Shown: positions 1 to 7,976, numbered from the stretch's first letter. The stretch is 16,669 nucleotides of DNA from an uncultured Gammaproteobacteria bacterium (GCA_937926265.1 CALAZS010000039.1:1-16669); one strand, 5' to 3'. Program-made: numbers and translations. Notes: generated by a model not told the origin, from the sequence alone.

Positions 1-501
1 TTTCTGCGCTTCCGTCCTGAACTTTTGTTCGAGTTCGACCCCGCGCACAACCCGGTTGCTTTTCCCTCACCACGCTCCTGGGAGTTTTCACACAGGGCCC
101 TGAAAAAGTTTGAAAACTCGCCAAACCTGCTGCTTGGTAGCCTTGAAGCCTGTGTCGGGCCGGCCGCCGGAATTGAACTGAATGCTTTTGTTGCCAGCCT
201 CGATAAAATGCCTGACCTGGATGACATTATCGCAGGTAAGGAAGTACCTGTACCTGATGAAATCGACCTGCAGTATGCGATAGCTGCGGCCCTGGTTGGA
301 CGCGCAATTCGTGCGAAAGGCAGTGATGAATTTCAAACCATAGTCGGCAATATCCTTAAATTCGCCTCGGTGTTTCCACAAAAGGAAATGGGCGTGATGC
401 TGGTATCTGATATGCACAGGGCCATTGGTGAAGCCCTGTTTGGCGTACCCGAATTTGCAGACTGGGCCAACCTGATTGCAGATGTGATGCTCTACGAGTA
501 A
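1..501 (+). CDS. MoxR-type AAA+ ATPase, C-terminal part (5' end outside window)
   Basis: The frame is open from base 1, so only the last 166 residues are present; Walker A and B would lie upstream of the window. The visible part begins FLRFRPELL, followed by a Pro-rich FDPAHNPVAFPSPRSWEF segment and a helical lid-like region. This matches my recollection of the AAA_5/MoxR-like ATPases encoded just before DUF2201 VWA proteins. The DUF2201 gene follows after 31 bases on the same strand, which is the usual MoxR-VWA arrangement: the ATPase acts as a chaperone or remodelling factor working with the VWA partner, with the metal ion at the MIDAS site mediating contacts. Family assignment rests on the lid region plus context, because the nucleotide-binding motifs are not visible. 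A TTG at base 25 is an internal codon, not the start. Confidence 0.7.
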   Translation, partial: FLRFRPELLFEFDPAHNPVAFPSPRSWEFSHRALKKFENSPNLLLGSLEACVGPAAGIELNAFVASLDKMPDLDDIIAGKEVPVPDEIDLQYAIAAALVGRAIRAKGSDEFQTIVGNILKFASVFPQKEMGVMLVSDMHRAIGEALFGVPEFADWANLIADVMLYE

Positions 502-532
502 TTCGACAGTGTAACCGGCTGGAATAATTCAT

Positions 533-1963
533 ATGGCAGATACAAACATGGACAACCAGTCACTGGATTTGGACCTGGATTTAAACAGGCTCGAAACCAA
601 GCTGGCCTCGGCCCGGACAAGGTTAATACTTGATAAGCCTTTTCTCGGCGCCCTGGTATTGCGCCTGCCAATGGTTGTTGCCAGTGATAAATGGTGTAAA
701 GCCACTGCCACTGATGCCAAGCAGTTTTACTACAATCCAGAGTATATTGACTCGTTAACACTGGATCAGACCCAGTTTATGCTGGCTCACGAAGCTTTGC
801 ATTGCGCACTGTCACATTTTGCCAGGCGTCAGCATCGCGTTAAACACCGTTGGGACCTTGCCTGCGATTTTGCGATTAATCCGCTGCTGATTGAAGACGG
901 GCTGACACCTCCACCCGAGGCTGTCATCTTTGATCAATATAAAGGTATGACCGCCGAAGAAATTTATCCCCTTCTGGATGACAACGACGAGACAGAAACA
1001 CTCGACCAGCACGTTTATGACAAGGACGAAGACCAGGGTGGCCAACAAAACTCTCCACCACCCAAAAATCAGAAGGATGACAAGGACAAAAAGACCCAGC
1101 AGAACGACAAAAAACAGGATTCTGACCCGGAAAATAAGGACAACTCTGATGATAGTTCCGGTAATAGCACCAAGGATAGCTCCAAGGATAATCCCAAGGA
1201 TAGCTCGGGCAACCAGTCAAAACCCGAAATTGATCCTGATGCAGAGCAGTCAGCTAAGCCCAAACCCGGTGAAGGTCCACAAACCGACATGGCCGAAGGC
1301 GATGGCGCAGGTGAACCTCCTCCGCTGACAATGCAGGAAAAAGAAACCCTCGCTGTGCAATGGCAACAGCGTATGGCCGGTGCCGCCCAACAGGCAATGC
1401 AATCCGGAAAATTTGGCGGCAGCCTGGCTCGCATGATTGATCATTTGCTGCAGCCCCAGTTGCCCTGGCGGATGCTGCTGGCCAGGTACCTTTCATCGAC
1501 TGCCCGTGATGACTACAGCTATATGCGTCCCTCTCGCCGGGAAGGTGACGCGATATTCCCTTCGCTGCGCAGTTCCCAACTGGATGTTGTGGTCGCATTT
1601 GATACCAGCGGATCTATCAAGCACACCGAAATTGAAGAATTCCTTTCGGAAATCAATGCACTCAAAGCTCAAATTCGAGCCAGAATTACATTGTTACCTT
1701 GTGACTCCGAACTTGCAGAAGGCGCACCATGGACTTACGAGCCCTGGGATGAAGTCGAGTTTCCAGATTTTAAAGGTGGGGGCGGCACCAACTTTGTTCC
1801 AGTATTTGACTGGGTCAGTGTCAATTGCCTGAGCCCTGAACTGTTGATTTACTTCACCGATGCCGAGGGCAAGTTTCCACCACATGAACCGGATTACCCG
1901 GTAATATGGCTTGTAAAAGGCAAGACCAGCGTACCCTGGGGACAACGTATCCAGTTAAATTAA
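533..1963 (+). CDS. DUF2201 protein: putative metallopeptidase domain fused to VWA domain
   Basis: This 476-residue protein has three parts. Residues 1-150 form a zincin-like domain with HEALH at 86-90 (H86, E87, H90) and WDLACDFAIN at 107-116, where D112 could be a third metal ligand. Residues 155-265 are a low-complexity, charged linker rich in K, D, N, S and Q, containing a short tandem repeat. Residues 350-476 are a VWA-like domain with the MIDAS motif DTSGS at 357-361, T419 in GGGTNF and D443 in FTDAEG. There is no signal peptide, so it is probably cytoplasmic. DUF2201_N plus DUF2201 proteins are normally encoded beside a MoxR-like ATPase, as here. Peptidase activity is suggested by the motif, but I know of no established substrate. 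The ATG at 533 has only a weak ribosome binding site; ATG 548 is an alternative. Confidence 0.88.
   Translation: MADTNMDNQSLDLDLDLNRLETKLASARTRLILDKPFLGALVLRLPMVVASDKWCKATATDAKQFYYNPEYIDSLTLDQTQFMLAHEALHCALSHFARRQHRVKHRWDLACDFAINPLLIEDGLTPPPEAVIFDQYKGMTAEEIYPLLDDNDETETLDQHVYDKDEDQGGQQNSPPPKNQKDDKDKKTQQNDKKQDSDPENKDNSDDSSGNSTKDSSKDNPKDSSGNQSKPEIDPDAEQSAKPKPGEGPQTDMAEGDGAGEPPPLTMQEKETLAVQWQQRMAGAAQQAMQSGKFGGSLARMIDHLLQPQLPWRMLLARYLSSTARDDYSYMRPSRREGDAIFPSLRSSQLDVVVAFDTSGSIKHTEIEEFLSEINALKAQIRARITLLPCDSELAEGAPWTYEPWDEVEFPDFKGGGGTNFVPVFDWVSVNCLSPELLIYFTDAEGKFPPHEPDYPVIWLVKGKTSVPWGQRIQLN
1171..1206 (+). repeat. Three in-frame 12-bp tandem repeats in the DUF2201 linker
   Basis: Three consecutive 12-base units all begin CAAGGATA: CAAGGATAGCTC (1171-1182), CAAGGATAATCC (1183-1194) and CAAGGATAGCTC (1195-1206). 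They encode a KDSS/KDNP/KDSS-type repeat in the flexible linker. Units that are whole multiples of three can expand or contract by slippage without a frameshift, so linker length may differ between strains. Confidence 0.85.
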
Positions 1964-2155
1964 CTGTTGTTTATTCTGGTCTTTAGTTTGGCCACATTGA
2001 GGCCCTTATAAGTCAGCACTATCCGTGCGACAATGAACACATAAGATCAGGAAAATGTCAGGAAAACACCCTGAACTCAGATAAACTCAGAATGTCTGAA
2101 TACTTATCTGGATAAGAAATAATCAACAGGCATAAGCCAACATTCATTAAACAAA
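1964..2155. other. Intergenic region before bepA
   Basis: This 192-base gap has stop codons in all plus-strand frames and no recognisable gene. It holds a short dyad at 2103-2116 (CTTATC and GATAAG around TG) and a repeated ACTCAGA motif near 2074-2092. The bepA promoter probably lies here, but I cannot name a convincing -35/-10 pair. Confidence 0.4.
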
Positions 2156-3628
2156 ATGAAATCCCAACTGCGCATATTACTTTCTGCTGTCTTTAGCCTT
2201 TTCATTTCACTGTTATCTATCAACAAGCAGGCCCTGGCTGACGATTTGCTGCTACCGGAGCTTGGCTCAGCTTCCGGCAGTTTCATGACACCTGCGCAGG
2301 AAAAACGCCTTGGCCAGGCATTCATGCGCAGCATTAAAGCCAGCCAGGCAATAATTGATGAGGCATTTGCCCGCACCTACATTGAAGAACTGGGAAATAA
2401 ACTTGCATTTGTATCTGAAAAAGATCCCTCTTCTGATTTTGACTTTTTCATTATCGACAATCCGCAAATCAACGCCTTTGCCGGCCCCGGAGGGCATATT
2501 GGTATTTATAGTGGCCTGATCCTGACCAGCCAGTCAGAAAGTGAGCTTGCCGCGGTAGTAGCGCACGAGATTGCCCACGTCACCCAGAAACACCTGATGC
2601 GCACTTTCCACGAAGCCAGCCAGATGAGCCTGCCTTCAGCGGCAATTCTATTAGCCTCAGTCGTTCTCGGTGCCGCTGCAGGTGGTGAAGCCGGGGTTGC
2701 CGCAGCCATGGCGGGACAGGCTGCACTGATACAAAACCAGATCAACTTTACCAGGGCCAACGAGAAAGAAGCCGACAGGGTTGGTATTTCAACCCTCGCA
2801 AAAGCCGATTTTGATACCCATGCCATGCCGACATTTTTTGAACGTATGGGCCGGGCCAATAGAACCTATTCAAGCGAGTTACCGGAATTTCTCCGAACCC
2901 ACCCGGTAACCACCAACCGTATAGCCGATTCGGTATCGCGTGCTGAACAGTATCCCTACCAGCAACACGAAGACAGCCTGCATTACTTCCTGGTCAAGGC
3001 ATTGATAAGACAGCGGACCTTTAGCAGCCCAGGGGAAGCTGAAAAATACTTTTCCACCAATCTCAAGGAAGGTCGCCACAGAAATGCTGCCGGTCAGAAA
3101 TTTGGACTGGTGTTATCACTGATTGCCCAGAACAGATACACAGAAGCCAGCAAACACATCAAAGAGCTTTTAAAAGAACACCCAACCGAGCCTGTGTTCA
3201 TGATTTACGACAGCCGTATCGATGCCGAAACCGGCAATCTGCGGCGTGCGATTGAGAACATGGAAAACAGCATGCTGCTTTACACCAGCAATTATCCGCT
3301 GAATCTGCAACTTGCTGAACTTTATATTCAGGCAAGCCAATATCCCAAAGCAATCTCTTTATTAAAAGACACCACTATACTGCGCCCTTATGACGACACT
3401 GTTTACAAACGCCTTGCCGAAGCCTTCGGCAAAAACGGGCAAATCGTAGAAGCCCACAACGCCCAGGCAGATTATCTTTATTTGAACGGTCAGCTGGAAC
3501 CCGCAATTCAACAGCTGGAAATTGCATTACGGGAAAATGATGTCGACTTTTACCTGGCTTCAAAACTTGAAGCAAAGCTGACCGGTTTGAAAAATGAACT
3601 GGCGATTATTAAAGCCAATAAAAAGTAA
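2156..3628 (+). CDS. bepA: BepA-type periplasmic M48 metalloprotease/chaperone with TPR domain
   Basis: This 490-residue protein begins with a signal peptide (about 1-28, ending QALA-DD). The M48 peptidase domain carries HEIAH at 137-141 and EKEAD at 203-207, giving zinc ligands H137, H141 and E203 with E138 as catalytic base. LRTHP places H249 where E. coli BepA has its switch histidine. A hydrophobic Ala/Gly-rich stretch (about 160-192) follows the HExxH helix as in the family. Residues from about 270 to 490 are helical TPR-like repeats. In E. coli, BepA assists or degrades LptD and BamA substrates at the outer membrane. The length is close to E. coli BepA (487). No strong Shine-Dalgarno precedes the ATG, but the signal peptide fixes the start. 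It is preceded by 192 bases of non-coding DNA and is probably transcribed alone. Confidence 0.93.
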   Translation: MKSQLRILLSAVFSLFISLLSINKQALADDLLLPELGSASGSFMTPAQEKRLGQAFMRSIKASQAIIDEAFARTYIEELGNKLAFVSEKDPSSDFDFFIIDNPQINAFAGPGGHIGIYSGLILTSQSESELAAVVAHEIAHVTQKHLMRTFHEASQMSLPSAAILLASVVLGAAAGGEAGVAAAMAGQAALIQNQINFTRANEKEADRVGISTLAKADFDTHAMPTFFERMGRANRTYSSELPEFLRTHPVTTNRIADSVSRAEQYPYQQHEDSLHYFLVKALIRQRTFSSPGEAEKYFSTNLKEGRHRNAAGQKFGLVLSLIAQNRYTEASKHIKELLKEHPTEPVFMIYDSRIDAETGNLRRAIENMENSMLLYTSNYPLNLQLAELYIQASQYPKAISLLKDTTILRPYDDTVYKRLAEAFGKNGQIVEAHNAQADYLYLNGQLEPAIQQLEIALRENDVDFYLASKLEAKLTGLKNELAIIKANKK

Positions 3629-3700
3629 ATCAAAACAGCCAATAGTCAAAACAGATAGGATTGTTTGACCGTACAATATTCACACATGTGGAGTTGAGAG

Positions 3701-3820
3701 ATGCTTGCATTAAACCCAAATTCAACTATTAGTCATATACGTAAATCTATACCCATTTCAAATGAAGAAGTTCTAGCCGACTTTATAAGTGCTCTTGAAG
3801 AAGCAGGGCTTCCTGAATGA
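3701..3820 (+). CDS. Candidate 39-residue small protein, unknown function
   Basis: An ATG at 3701 opens 39 codons ending in TGA at 3818-3820. A good Shine-Dalgarno (GGAG, 3690-3693) lies seven bases upstream, which is the main reason to take it seriously. The peptide is soluble, with a polar N-terminus (MLALNPNSTISHIRK) and a predicted amphipathic acidic helix (about residues 21-37, SNEEVLADFISALEEAG). It has no signal peptide, membrane segment or cysteine, and I do not recognise a family. It sits in the gap between bepA and the convergent acidic-protein gene, and its stop codon lies inside a 12-bp inverted repeat. It could be a genuine small protein, the remnant of a longer gene, or chance. 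Confidence 0.4.
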   Translation: MLALNPNSTISHIRKSIPISNEEVLADFISALEEAGLPE

Positions 3821-3856
3821 GAATTTAACTGGGTTCTATTTTTTATTCTCATTCAG
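3813..3856. terminator. 12-bp perfect inverted repeat at convergent gene ends
   Basis: CTGAATGAGAAT (3813-3824) is the exact reverse complement of ATTCTCATTCAG (3845-3856), with a 20-base loop containing a run of Ts. The left arm holds the stop of the 39-codon ORF; the loop holds the stop (3836-3838) of the minus-strand acidic-protein gene. The position between convergent ends suggests a bidirectional transcription end. No U-tract follows either arm, so a classic rho-independent terminator is not shown; RNA stabilisation is an alternative. Confidence 0.5.
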
Positions 3857-5059
3857 CAATGCATCGATATCCAGGTCGGCAATATCGCCGTCCAGATCCT
3901 CAACATCTTCTTTGTTTTTTTCTTCACCAAAGTTTTCTTCAAGATTGACGATATCACTCAGAACATCATCAGCATCATCTCCCAGGTCGACCGAATCGAG
4001 CAAAGGCTCGTCATCGATTTCGAGCAGTTCATCATTGGGTATTTCCTGGTCAAGCAATGCGTCTATATCATCAACTGAAATTTCATCTTCTTTAGACTCT
4101 GGAGAATCTGGCAAATCAGCTTGATCTTCTTCTGCTTCTGGTGTCTCTTCCTCAGCTGCTTCATCATTACCTAATGTGACATCATCAAGAATATCGTCAA
4201 TATCCACATCTGAAACAGATACTTCATCCAGGTTAATACCATCCGGCTCATCGATATCGACTGCCTCTCCAAGGCCATCTAGCTCGTCGGGAATTTCCTC
4301 CAGAACCTCGTCTTCAATATCTTCAGGGGCTTCTTCTATTTCAAAGTCATCGACCTCAACATCTCCTTCGTCCTCTACGCCCCCTTCATCGTTGACAACA
4401 TCCAGGTCTTCAATCTCAGCGCTTTCCTCAATGATATCTTCATCGTTGCCTTGTTCGTCCAGGTCATCTTCACCGACTTCAAAAGCTTCCATGATTTTGC
4501 CTTTATCCAGGTCAGTATCATCTTCTGAGCCAAACATGGAAGAGTATTCGCTCAGCATCCGACCTATGGTTTCCATGGTTACGGAGAGTTCATCCTGAAG
4601 CTGTTCGTTCTGTTCTTTAAGCGCTTTGAATTCTGCAGGATCAATGTCTGAATCACCACCTGAACCCTCTTCAGAGCCCTGTGATGCAACTGCTGTAAGA
4701 CTTAATTCCAGGTAGGGCTTGGTTGATGTTTCTACGGCAACCGGCAAATTGGACAGCATTACATCTGAGCGCTTGTTATACATATGCGCAATACGTTTGT
4801 ATAAAAGACGTTCCTGCTTATCAATTTCAGCGATCCTGTTTTCCAGGTTGTCGCCCTCAAGGCCGTAAGCAGAAAGTCCTTCTCGAAGCTGTTTCTTGCG
4901 GTTATCACGGTCTGAAGTGATGGAAGCAAACATATCACTCAGGTACTTGCGCCCCTTGCGTCGTTTAACCACGGAACTGACACCAATAAAAATCAGGGCT
5001 GCGGCCATCAGGAATGTGACCTCACCCCAAAATATCAGTACCAGCGGGCTTATTTCCAT
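3836..5059 (-). CDS. Single-span membrane protein with coiled coil and very acidic C-terminal tail
   Basis: This 407-residue protein is not a family I recognise. Residues 5-31 form one transmembrane helix followed by a basic KRRKGRK stop-transfer segment, predicting a cytoplasmic body. Residues 40-105 and 140-175 look helical, probably coiled coil. From about 177 to the end the chain is extremely rich in Asp and Glu. The motif DID(A/D)(L/I)L occurs at 286-291, 331-336 and 397-402, the last close to the C-terminus. The ATG (5059-5057) shares its A with the TAA of the upstream VWA gene, and GGAGG lies just before it, so translation is probably coupled and the proteins probably act together. The acidic tail could bind basic partners or cations, and the repeated motif could be a docking site; both are inferences. 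Long plus-strand ORFs opposite it are composition shadows. Confidence 0.8.
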   Translation of the reverse strand: MEISPLVLIFWGEVTFLMAAALIFIGVSSVVKRRKGRKYLSDMFASITSDRDNRKKQLREGLSAYGLEGDNLENRIAEIDKQERLLYKRIAHMYNKRSDVMLSNLPVAVETSTKPYLELSLTAVASQGSEEGSGGDSDIDPAEFKALKEQNEQLQDELSVTMETIGRMLSEYSSMFGSEDDTDLDKGKIMEAFEVGEDDLDEQGNDEDIIEESAEIEDLDVVNDEGGVEDEGDVEVDDFEIEEAPEDIEDEVLEEIPDELDGLGEAVDIDEPDGINLDEVSVSDVDIDDILDDVTLGNDEAAEEETPEAEEDQADLPDSPESKEDEISVDDIDALLDQEIPNDELLEIDDEPLLDSVDLGDDADDVLSDIVNLEENFGEEKNKEDVEDLDGDIADLDIDALLNENKK

Positions 5060-7035
5060 TACTTGTTTTCCTCCGCTGAGATATCAATAGTCTCATCTGG
5101 ATCTGAGTCTTTGGATTCCGCTTCACCAGTTTCAGAGCCTGGCTCCTGTGGGGCAGCCTCTTCAGAAGAACCGGACTCTGCTGCAGGCTCATCATCAAAC
5201 ATCATCATGTCATCTTCAGCTGAATTCTTTCGCATGAACCACCAGATACCAACACCGGCAAGAATCAGAATCAGGTTCGCGCCACCAATAATCAAGCCAA
5301 GCGTCAGCCAGTCTGTTTCCTCTTCTTCAGGCACTGGTTCTGGCGCAGGTTCTGGTTCTGGAGCAGGCTCAGGAGCGGGTTCAGGCTCTGGCTGAGGCTC
5401 TGGCTGAGGTTCAGGCATTGGTTCAGGAGCAGGCTCTGGTGCCGCTTGTATTGGCTCTGGAACGGGTTGGGCTGAAGGGTCAGCAAAACCGGTAATACCA
5501 ATCGTTTGTGGCTGGTAGTTAAAATCATTGCCTGACAATGTTTTGCCCATGGCATTAACCGTGGCGAAGTGACGACCAACCAATTGCTGCTTGTCGACTA
5601 CTGCCTCATAGACACCGTCAGGGGTCTTGATAAACTCGATGTCCGTTCTGTTGCCATTACCATCTTCCAGCCATGCTTCAACTTTTTCAGACCCCATCTG
5701 GGTCACAGCATCGTCAAAGCTGAGCATAAATACCGTTGACGGTGTTGCCAGGCTGTCTTCAACCAACAAATCTGCAGGCTGAACAATTTCAGTCGCCTGG
5801 CGTCTTTGGCGCACGAAGGTTTTACCGTCAGCATTAATGACCAACTCAACCTTACCCTGTTTCAAACCCTCACCAAGCAGCACACTGAACATGCCATCAG
5901 CAGCCGTTTCATCCGGTATCATGCCATCGTCTGCCAATGGCTGAGGTTCGGTTTCCTCACCATCAACAATCTGCGAATTTGTAACCTGTACAACATCAAG
6001 AAAACTTTTTTCCCTGACTACTGCACCCTTGTCTTCAAAATGAACCTTAAGAGGGATGGTTTCACCCAGTGCTATCCGGTTGGGTAAATCTGTAGTTTTC
6101 ATTTTAAGGTCGGTAACAACCATGACACGGTTGTCAGGATCAAGTTGCGCATCAATGATCCATTCACCGGACCCAGGCCCTTTTATGGTTATAAGGTCAT
6201 AGCCTTCGTCCTGGTGCCAGTCGACATTATCAGGCGCGCTGTTGGCATCAAACGACTTTCCATCCGGCGACATAATCTTTGCCGGCAACGAACCTGTTTT
6301 GTTAAACACCAACAAAGTTGCTTCATCAATACTGTCATCTAAGGTGAACTTGTTACCTACCAGTGGCACCGCATCAGGTTTACCGACTTTTTCGAACATT
6401 CTCAAAAATACGCGCTGCAGTTCTTCAGCATTGTTTACCTGCTCATACCAGCCACCGGTTTTAGCGGAAAGTGCTTTCATCAACTCGTGATCGGCACGGT
6501 CAGATAATGCAATGGTATGAATTTGAGCACCCTGCGCTTTAATGCTTTCTGATAATTCATCAAGGATTTTCTGGCGTGACTTATCATTCTTTGCCTGGTC
6601 CTTGGAAATATCAACCATGCCATCGGTTAACAGGATGAGGTTTCGACGGTACTTGTCTGAAGATGACTCCCAGTCAGAAGTTGAACGCCTTAATACATCT
6701 TCAATGTTGGTGAACTGGCCAGGAGAACGGATTTTTTCAGAGATGATTTTGGCTTTTTTCTTCCAGCCTTCGTTGATCACACCAAGCGGTACCAGCATGT
6801 TAGTGTACTGTGCAAAGGTCCAGACACCGGCGCGATTACCTTCCGGCATGAGTCCAACCATTAGTCTTAAGGCTGAACGACGCAGGTTTTTCGGGTCGTT
6901 TTCCTTCATGCTGCCGGAAATATCAATCAGGATACGGGTATCGGCTAACTCCGGTTCATCGGCGGCAAAAAGAACGCCTCCAGAAAAGAGGAGAACGAAA
7001 AATAGGACAAAAATTTGGCGGTTGTTATCTGTCAT
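5059..7035 (-). CDS. Membrane-anchored VWA-domain protein, TIGR03503-like, with Pro-Glu stalk
   Basis: The product has 658 residues from the ATG at 7035, chosen over an adjoining TTG at 7038 because GGAAGGG lies just upstream. A signal peptide (about 1-25, ending FAADEP) is followed by a VWA domain (about 30-215) with MIDAS motif DISGS at 38-42, T109 and D138 in LLTDG. Next come beta-rich, Ig-like segments (about 220-520). The phrase IIDAQLDPDNRVMVVTDL resembles the TIGR03503 family of gammaproteobacterial VWA proteins, as I recall it. A Pro-Glu-rich stalk (523-575) leads to one transmembrane helix (576-600) and an acidic cytoplasmic tail of 55 residues. The VWA domain is therefore periplasmic, held away from the membrane by the stalk. 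It is coupled to the next gene by a TAATG junction. The ligand is unknown. Confidence 0.87.
   Translation of the reverse strand: MTDNNRQIFVLFFVLLFSGGVLFAADEPELADTRILIDISGSMKENDPKNLRRSALRLMVGLMPEGNRAGVWTFAQYTNMLVPLGVINEGWKKKAKIISEKIRSPGQFTNIEDVLRRSTSDWESSSDKYRRNLILLTDGMVDISKDQAKNDKSRQKILDELSESIKAQGAQIHTIALSDRADHELMKALSAKTGGWYEQVNNAEELQRVFLRMFEKVGKPDAVPLVGNKFTLDDSIDEATLLVFNKTGSLPAKIMSPDGKSFDANSAPDNVDWHQDEGYDLITIKGPGSGEWIIDAQLDPDNRVMVVTDLKMKTTDLPNRIALGETIPLKVHFEDKGAVVREKSFLDVVQVTNSQIVDGEETEPQPLADDGMIPDETAADGMFSVLLGEGLKQGKVELVINADGKTFVRQRRQATEIVQPADLLVEDSLATPSTVFMLSFDDAVTQMGSEKVEAWLEDGNGNRTDIEFIKTPDGVYEAVVDKQQLVGRHFATVNAMGKTLSGNDFNYQPQTIGITGFADPSAQPVPEPIQAAPEPAPEPMPEPQPEPQPEPEPAPEPAPEPEPAPEPVPEEEETDWLTLGLIIGGANLILILAGVGIWWFMRKNSAEDDMMMFDDEPAAESGSSEEAAPQEPGSETGEAESKDSDPDETIDISAEENK
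5311..5469 (-). repeat. Pro-Glu (PEP/PEPQ) coding repeat in the VWA stalk
   Basis: This region encodes about 53 residues dominated by alternating PEP, PEPA and PEPQ units immediately before the transmembrane helix. On the plus strand it appears as repeated GGTTCTGG/GGCTCTGG-like hexamers. Such repeats form extended, stiff spacers and can vary in copy number; TonB has a comparable Pro-rich spacer. Confidence 0.85.
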
Positions 7036-7150
7036 CAAACCCTTCCGGTTGGGGTAACTTCATAATTTTCTTTAAGTTATAGCGACAAACGACTCATAAA
7101 CTTTAATTTTATACCCGGATACAAAGCAATAAGCCTGCCATTTCCCTGCA

Positions 7151-7507
7151 TTACATAAGTTTCACCGCTTTTTCGGGTTCCACTTTTAAAAGCTGGCAGC
7201 CCATTTTCAGTGCTTCTGCGGCAAAACTATCCACGTCTTTCCAGCTATCAGACTGGTCCATTACCTCAGACATGGCATGATTGATCACCCGCAGCTGATG
7301 ACTGCCGTCATGGCGCTTGTTGGGCGGCACTTTTTCAGAACAGATGTACAAAACTGGCTCAGTCTTGCCATCGGGTACGAATGCCATAATCAGGTGATAT
7401 GACTGTGGATCAGGTGATTCAATTTCGCCCAGCACCGAAATTGCATAATCTTCAGCCTGGTAGCGTTGCTTGGGTATGGCGCGGTTAATTTTCGGAAATT
7501 GGCTCAT
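7151..7507 (-). CDS. Small soluble protein of unknown function
   Basis: I do not recognise this protein. From the ATG at 7507 it has 118 residues (MSQFPKINRAIP...KAVKLM), with no signal peptide, membrane segment or clear catalytic motif; it looks alpha/beta and cytoplasmic. Two upstream in-frame starts (GTG 7567, ATG 7561) would overlap the end of the PsiE-family gene. I prefer 7507 because it follows that gene's stop (7518-7520) by 10 bases, although the Shine-Dalgarno is weak for all three. It contains one histidine-rich spot (KRHDGSH) and one cysteine in each half. It is cotranscribed with the PsiE-family gene and lies 115 bases before the VWA gene, so it may or may not share that transcript. 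Confidence 0.72.
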   Translation of the reverse strand: MSQFPKINRAIPKQRYQAEDYAISVLGEIESPDPQSYHLIMAFVPDGKTEPVLYICSEKVPPNKRHDGSHQLRVINHAMSEVMDQSDSWKDVDSFAAEALKMGCQLLKVEPEKAVKLM

Positions 7508-7517
7508 ATAATTACCA

Positions 7518-7961
7518 TCAGGTATCTGCTTTTGATTCTTCAGGTCGATCGAAACGGTCATTAACACTGTCAGAAAATTTACTGGAACTGTATTTCAACA
7601 CCAGTACCGACAAACTCAACAACAGGATTGAACCAGTCAATGCGATCAGGTGGGAATCTTCCATCTCCTTGGCATCAATTGCCAGTACGCGGGTTAGCGC
7701 AGTGATAGCGATATAGATCAGAAAGCGAACCGGCATACGCTTGGTTTTAAAATAAATTCCGACCATTGCGCCCAGTTCCAGGTAGATAAACAGCAGCAGA
7801 ACATCCTTAATCGTCGGGCCGCCCATTTCAATAATATGGAAAACTTCTGCCCAGGAAGCCCAGATAATACTGGCCCCGACGACAAACAGGCCAAGTAAAT
7901 GGAACCCCTCAACCATTACGTCTCCAAGATGTTCAATAGCGTGAAAAGGCTTTTTATGCAT
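7518..7961 (-). CDS. PsiE-family (phosphate-starvation-inducible type) membrane protein
   Basis: The product has 147 residues from ATG 7961, preceded by a strong Shine-Dalgarno (AGGTGGAG, 7976-7969) at a seven-base spacing. A longer reading frame to 8030 lacks such a site. Four hydrophobic segments are visible: about 16-36, 50-72, 78-96 and 102-124. The segment LFIYLELGAMVGIYFKTKRMPVRFLIYIAITALTRVLA is characteristic of the PsiE family (shown here as family signature; key residues are the E in YLE, the MPVRF turn and TALTR). PsiE in E. coli is induced by phosphate starvation and its molecular role is not settled. I see no Pho box I would defend. It heads a minus-strand cluster and is divergent from the 75-residue gene at 8096. 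Confidence 0.85.
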   Translation of the reverse strand: MHKKPFHAIEHLGDVMVEGFHLLGLFVVGASIIWASWAEVFHIIEMGGPTIKDVLLLFIYLELGAMVGIYFKTKRMPVRFLIYIAITALTRVLAIDAKEMEDSHLIALTGSILLLSLSVLVLKYSSSKFSDSVNDRFDRPEESKADT

Positions 7962-7968
7962 TATTGTT

Positions 7969-7976
7969 CTCCACCT
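7969..7976 (-). promoter_or_regulatory. Ribosome binding site fixing the PsiE-family start
   Basis: Read on the minus strand this is AGGTGGAG, seven bases before the ATG at 7961. It argues against the upstream start at 8030. Confidence 0.75.

Noticed and set aside
2103..2116. CTTATC/GATAAG dyad before bepA as an operator or terminator
   Set aside because: Six-base arms with a two-base centre in AT-rich DNA are expected by chance, and no T-run follows.
3630..3654. Direct repeat TCAAAACAG (3630-3638 and 3646-3654) as a target duplication or regulator site
   Set aside because: Nine bases with no inserted element between them and no nearby mobile gene; probably chance.
3789..4598. Long Ser-rich plus-strand ORFs opposite the acidic protein gene
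   Set aside because: They are antisense shadows of Asp/Glu codons (GAT/GAA read as TCN on the other strand), have no ribosome binding site and look like no protein family.
5311..5469. Dense GGTTCTGG-like hexamers, considered as a CRISPR or minisatellite
   Set aside because: There are no unique spacers; they are the codons of an in-frame Pro-Glu stalk.
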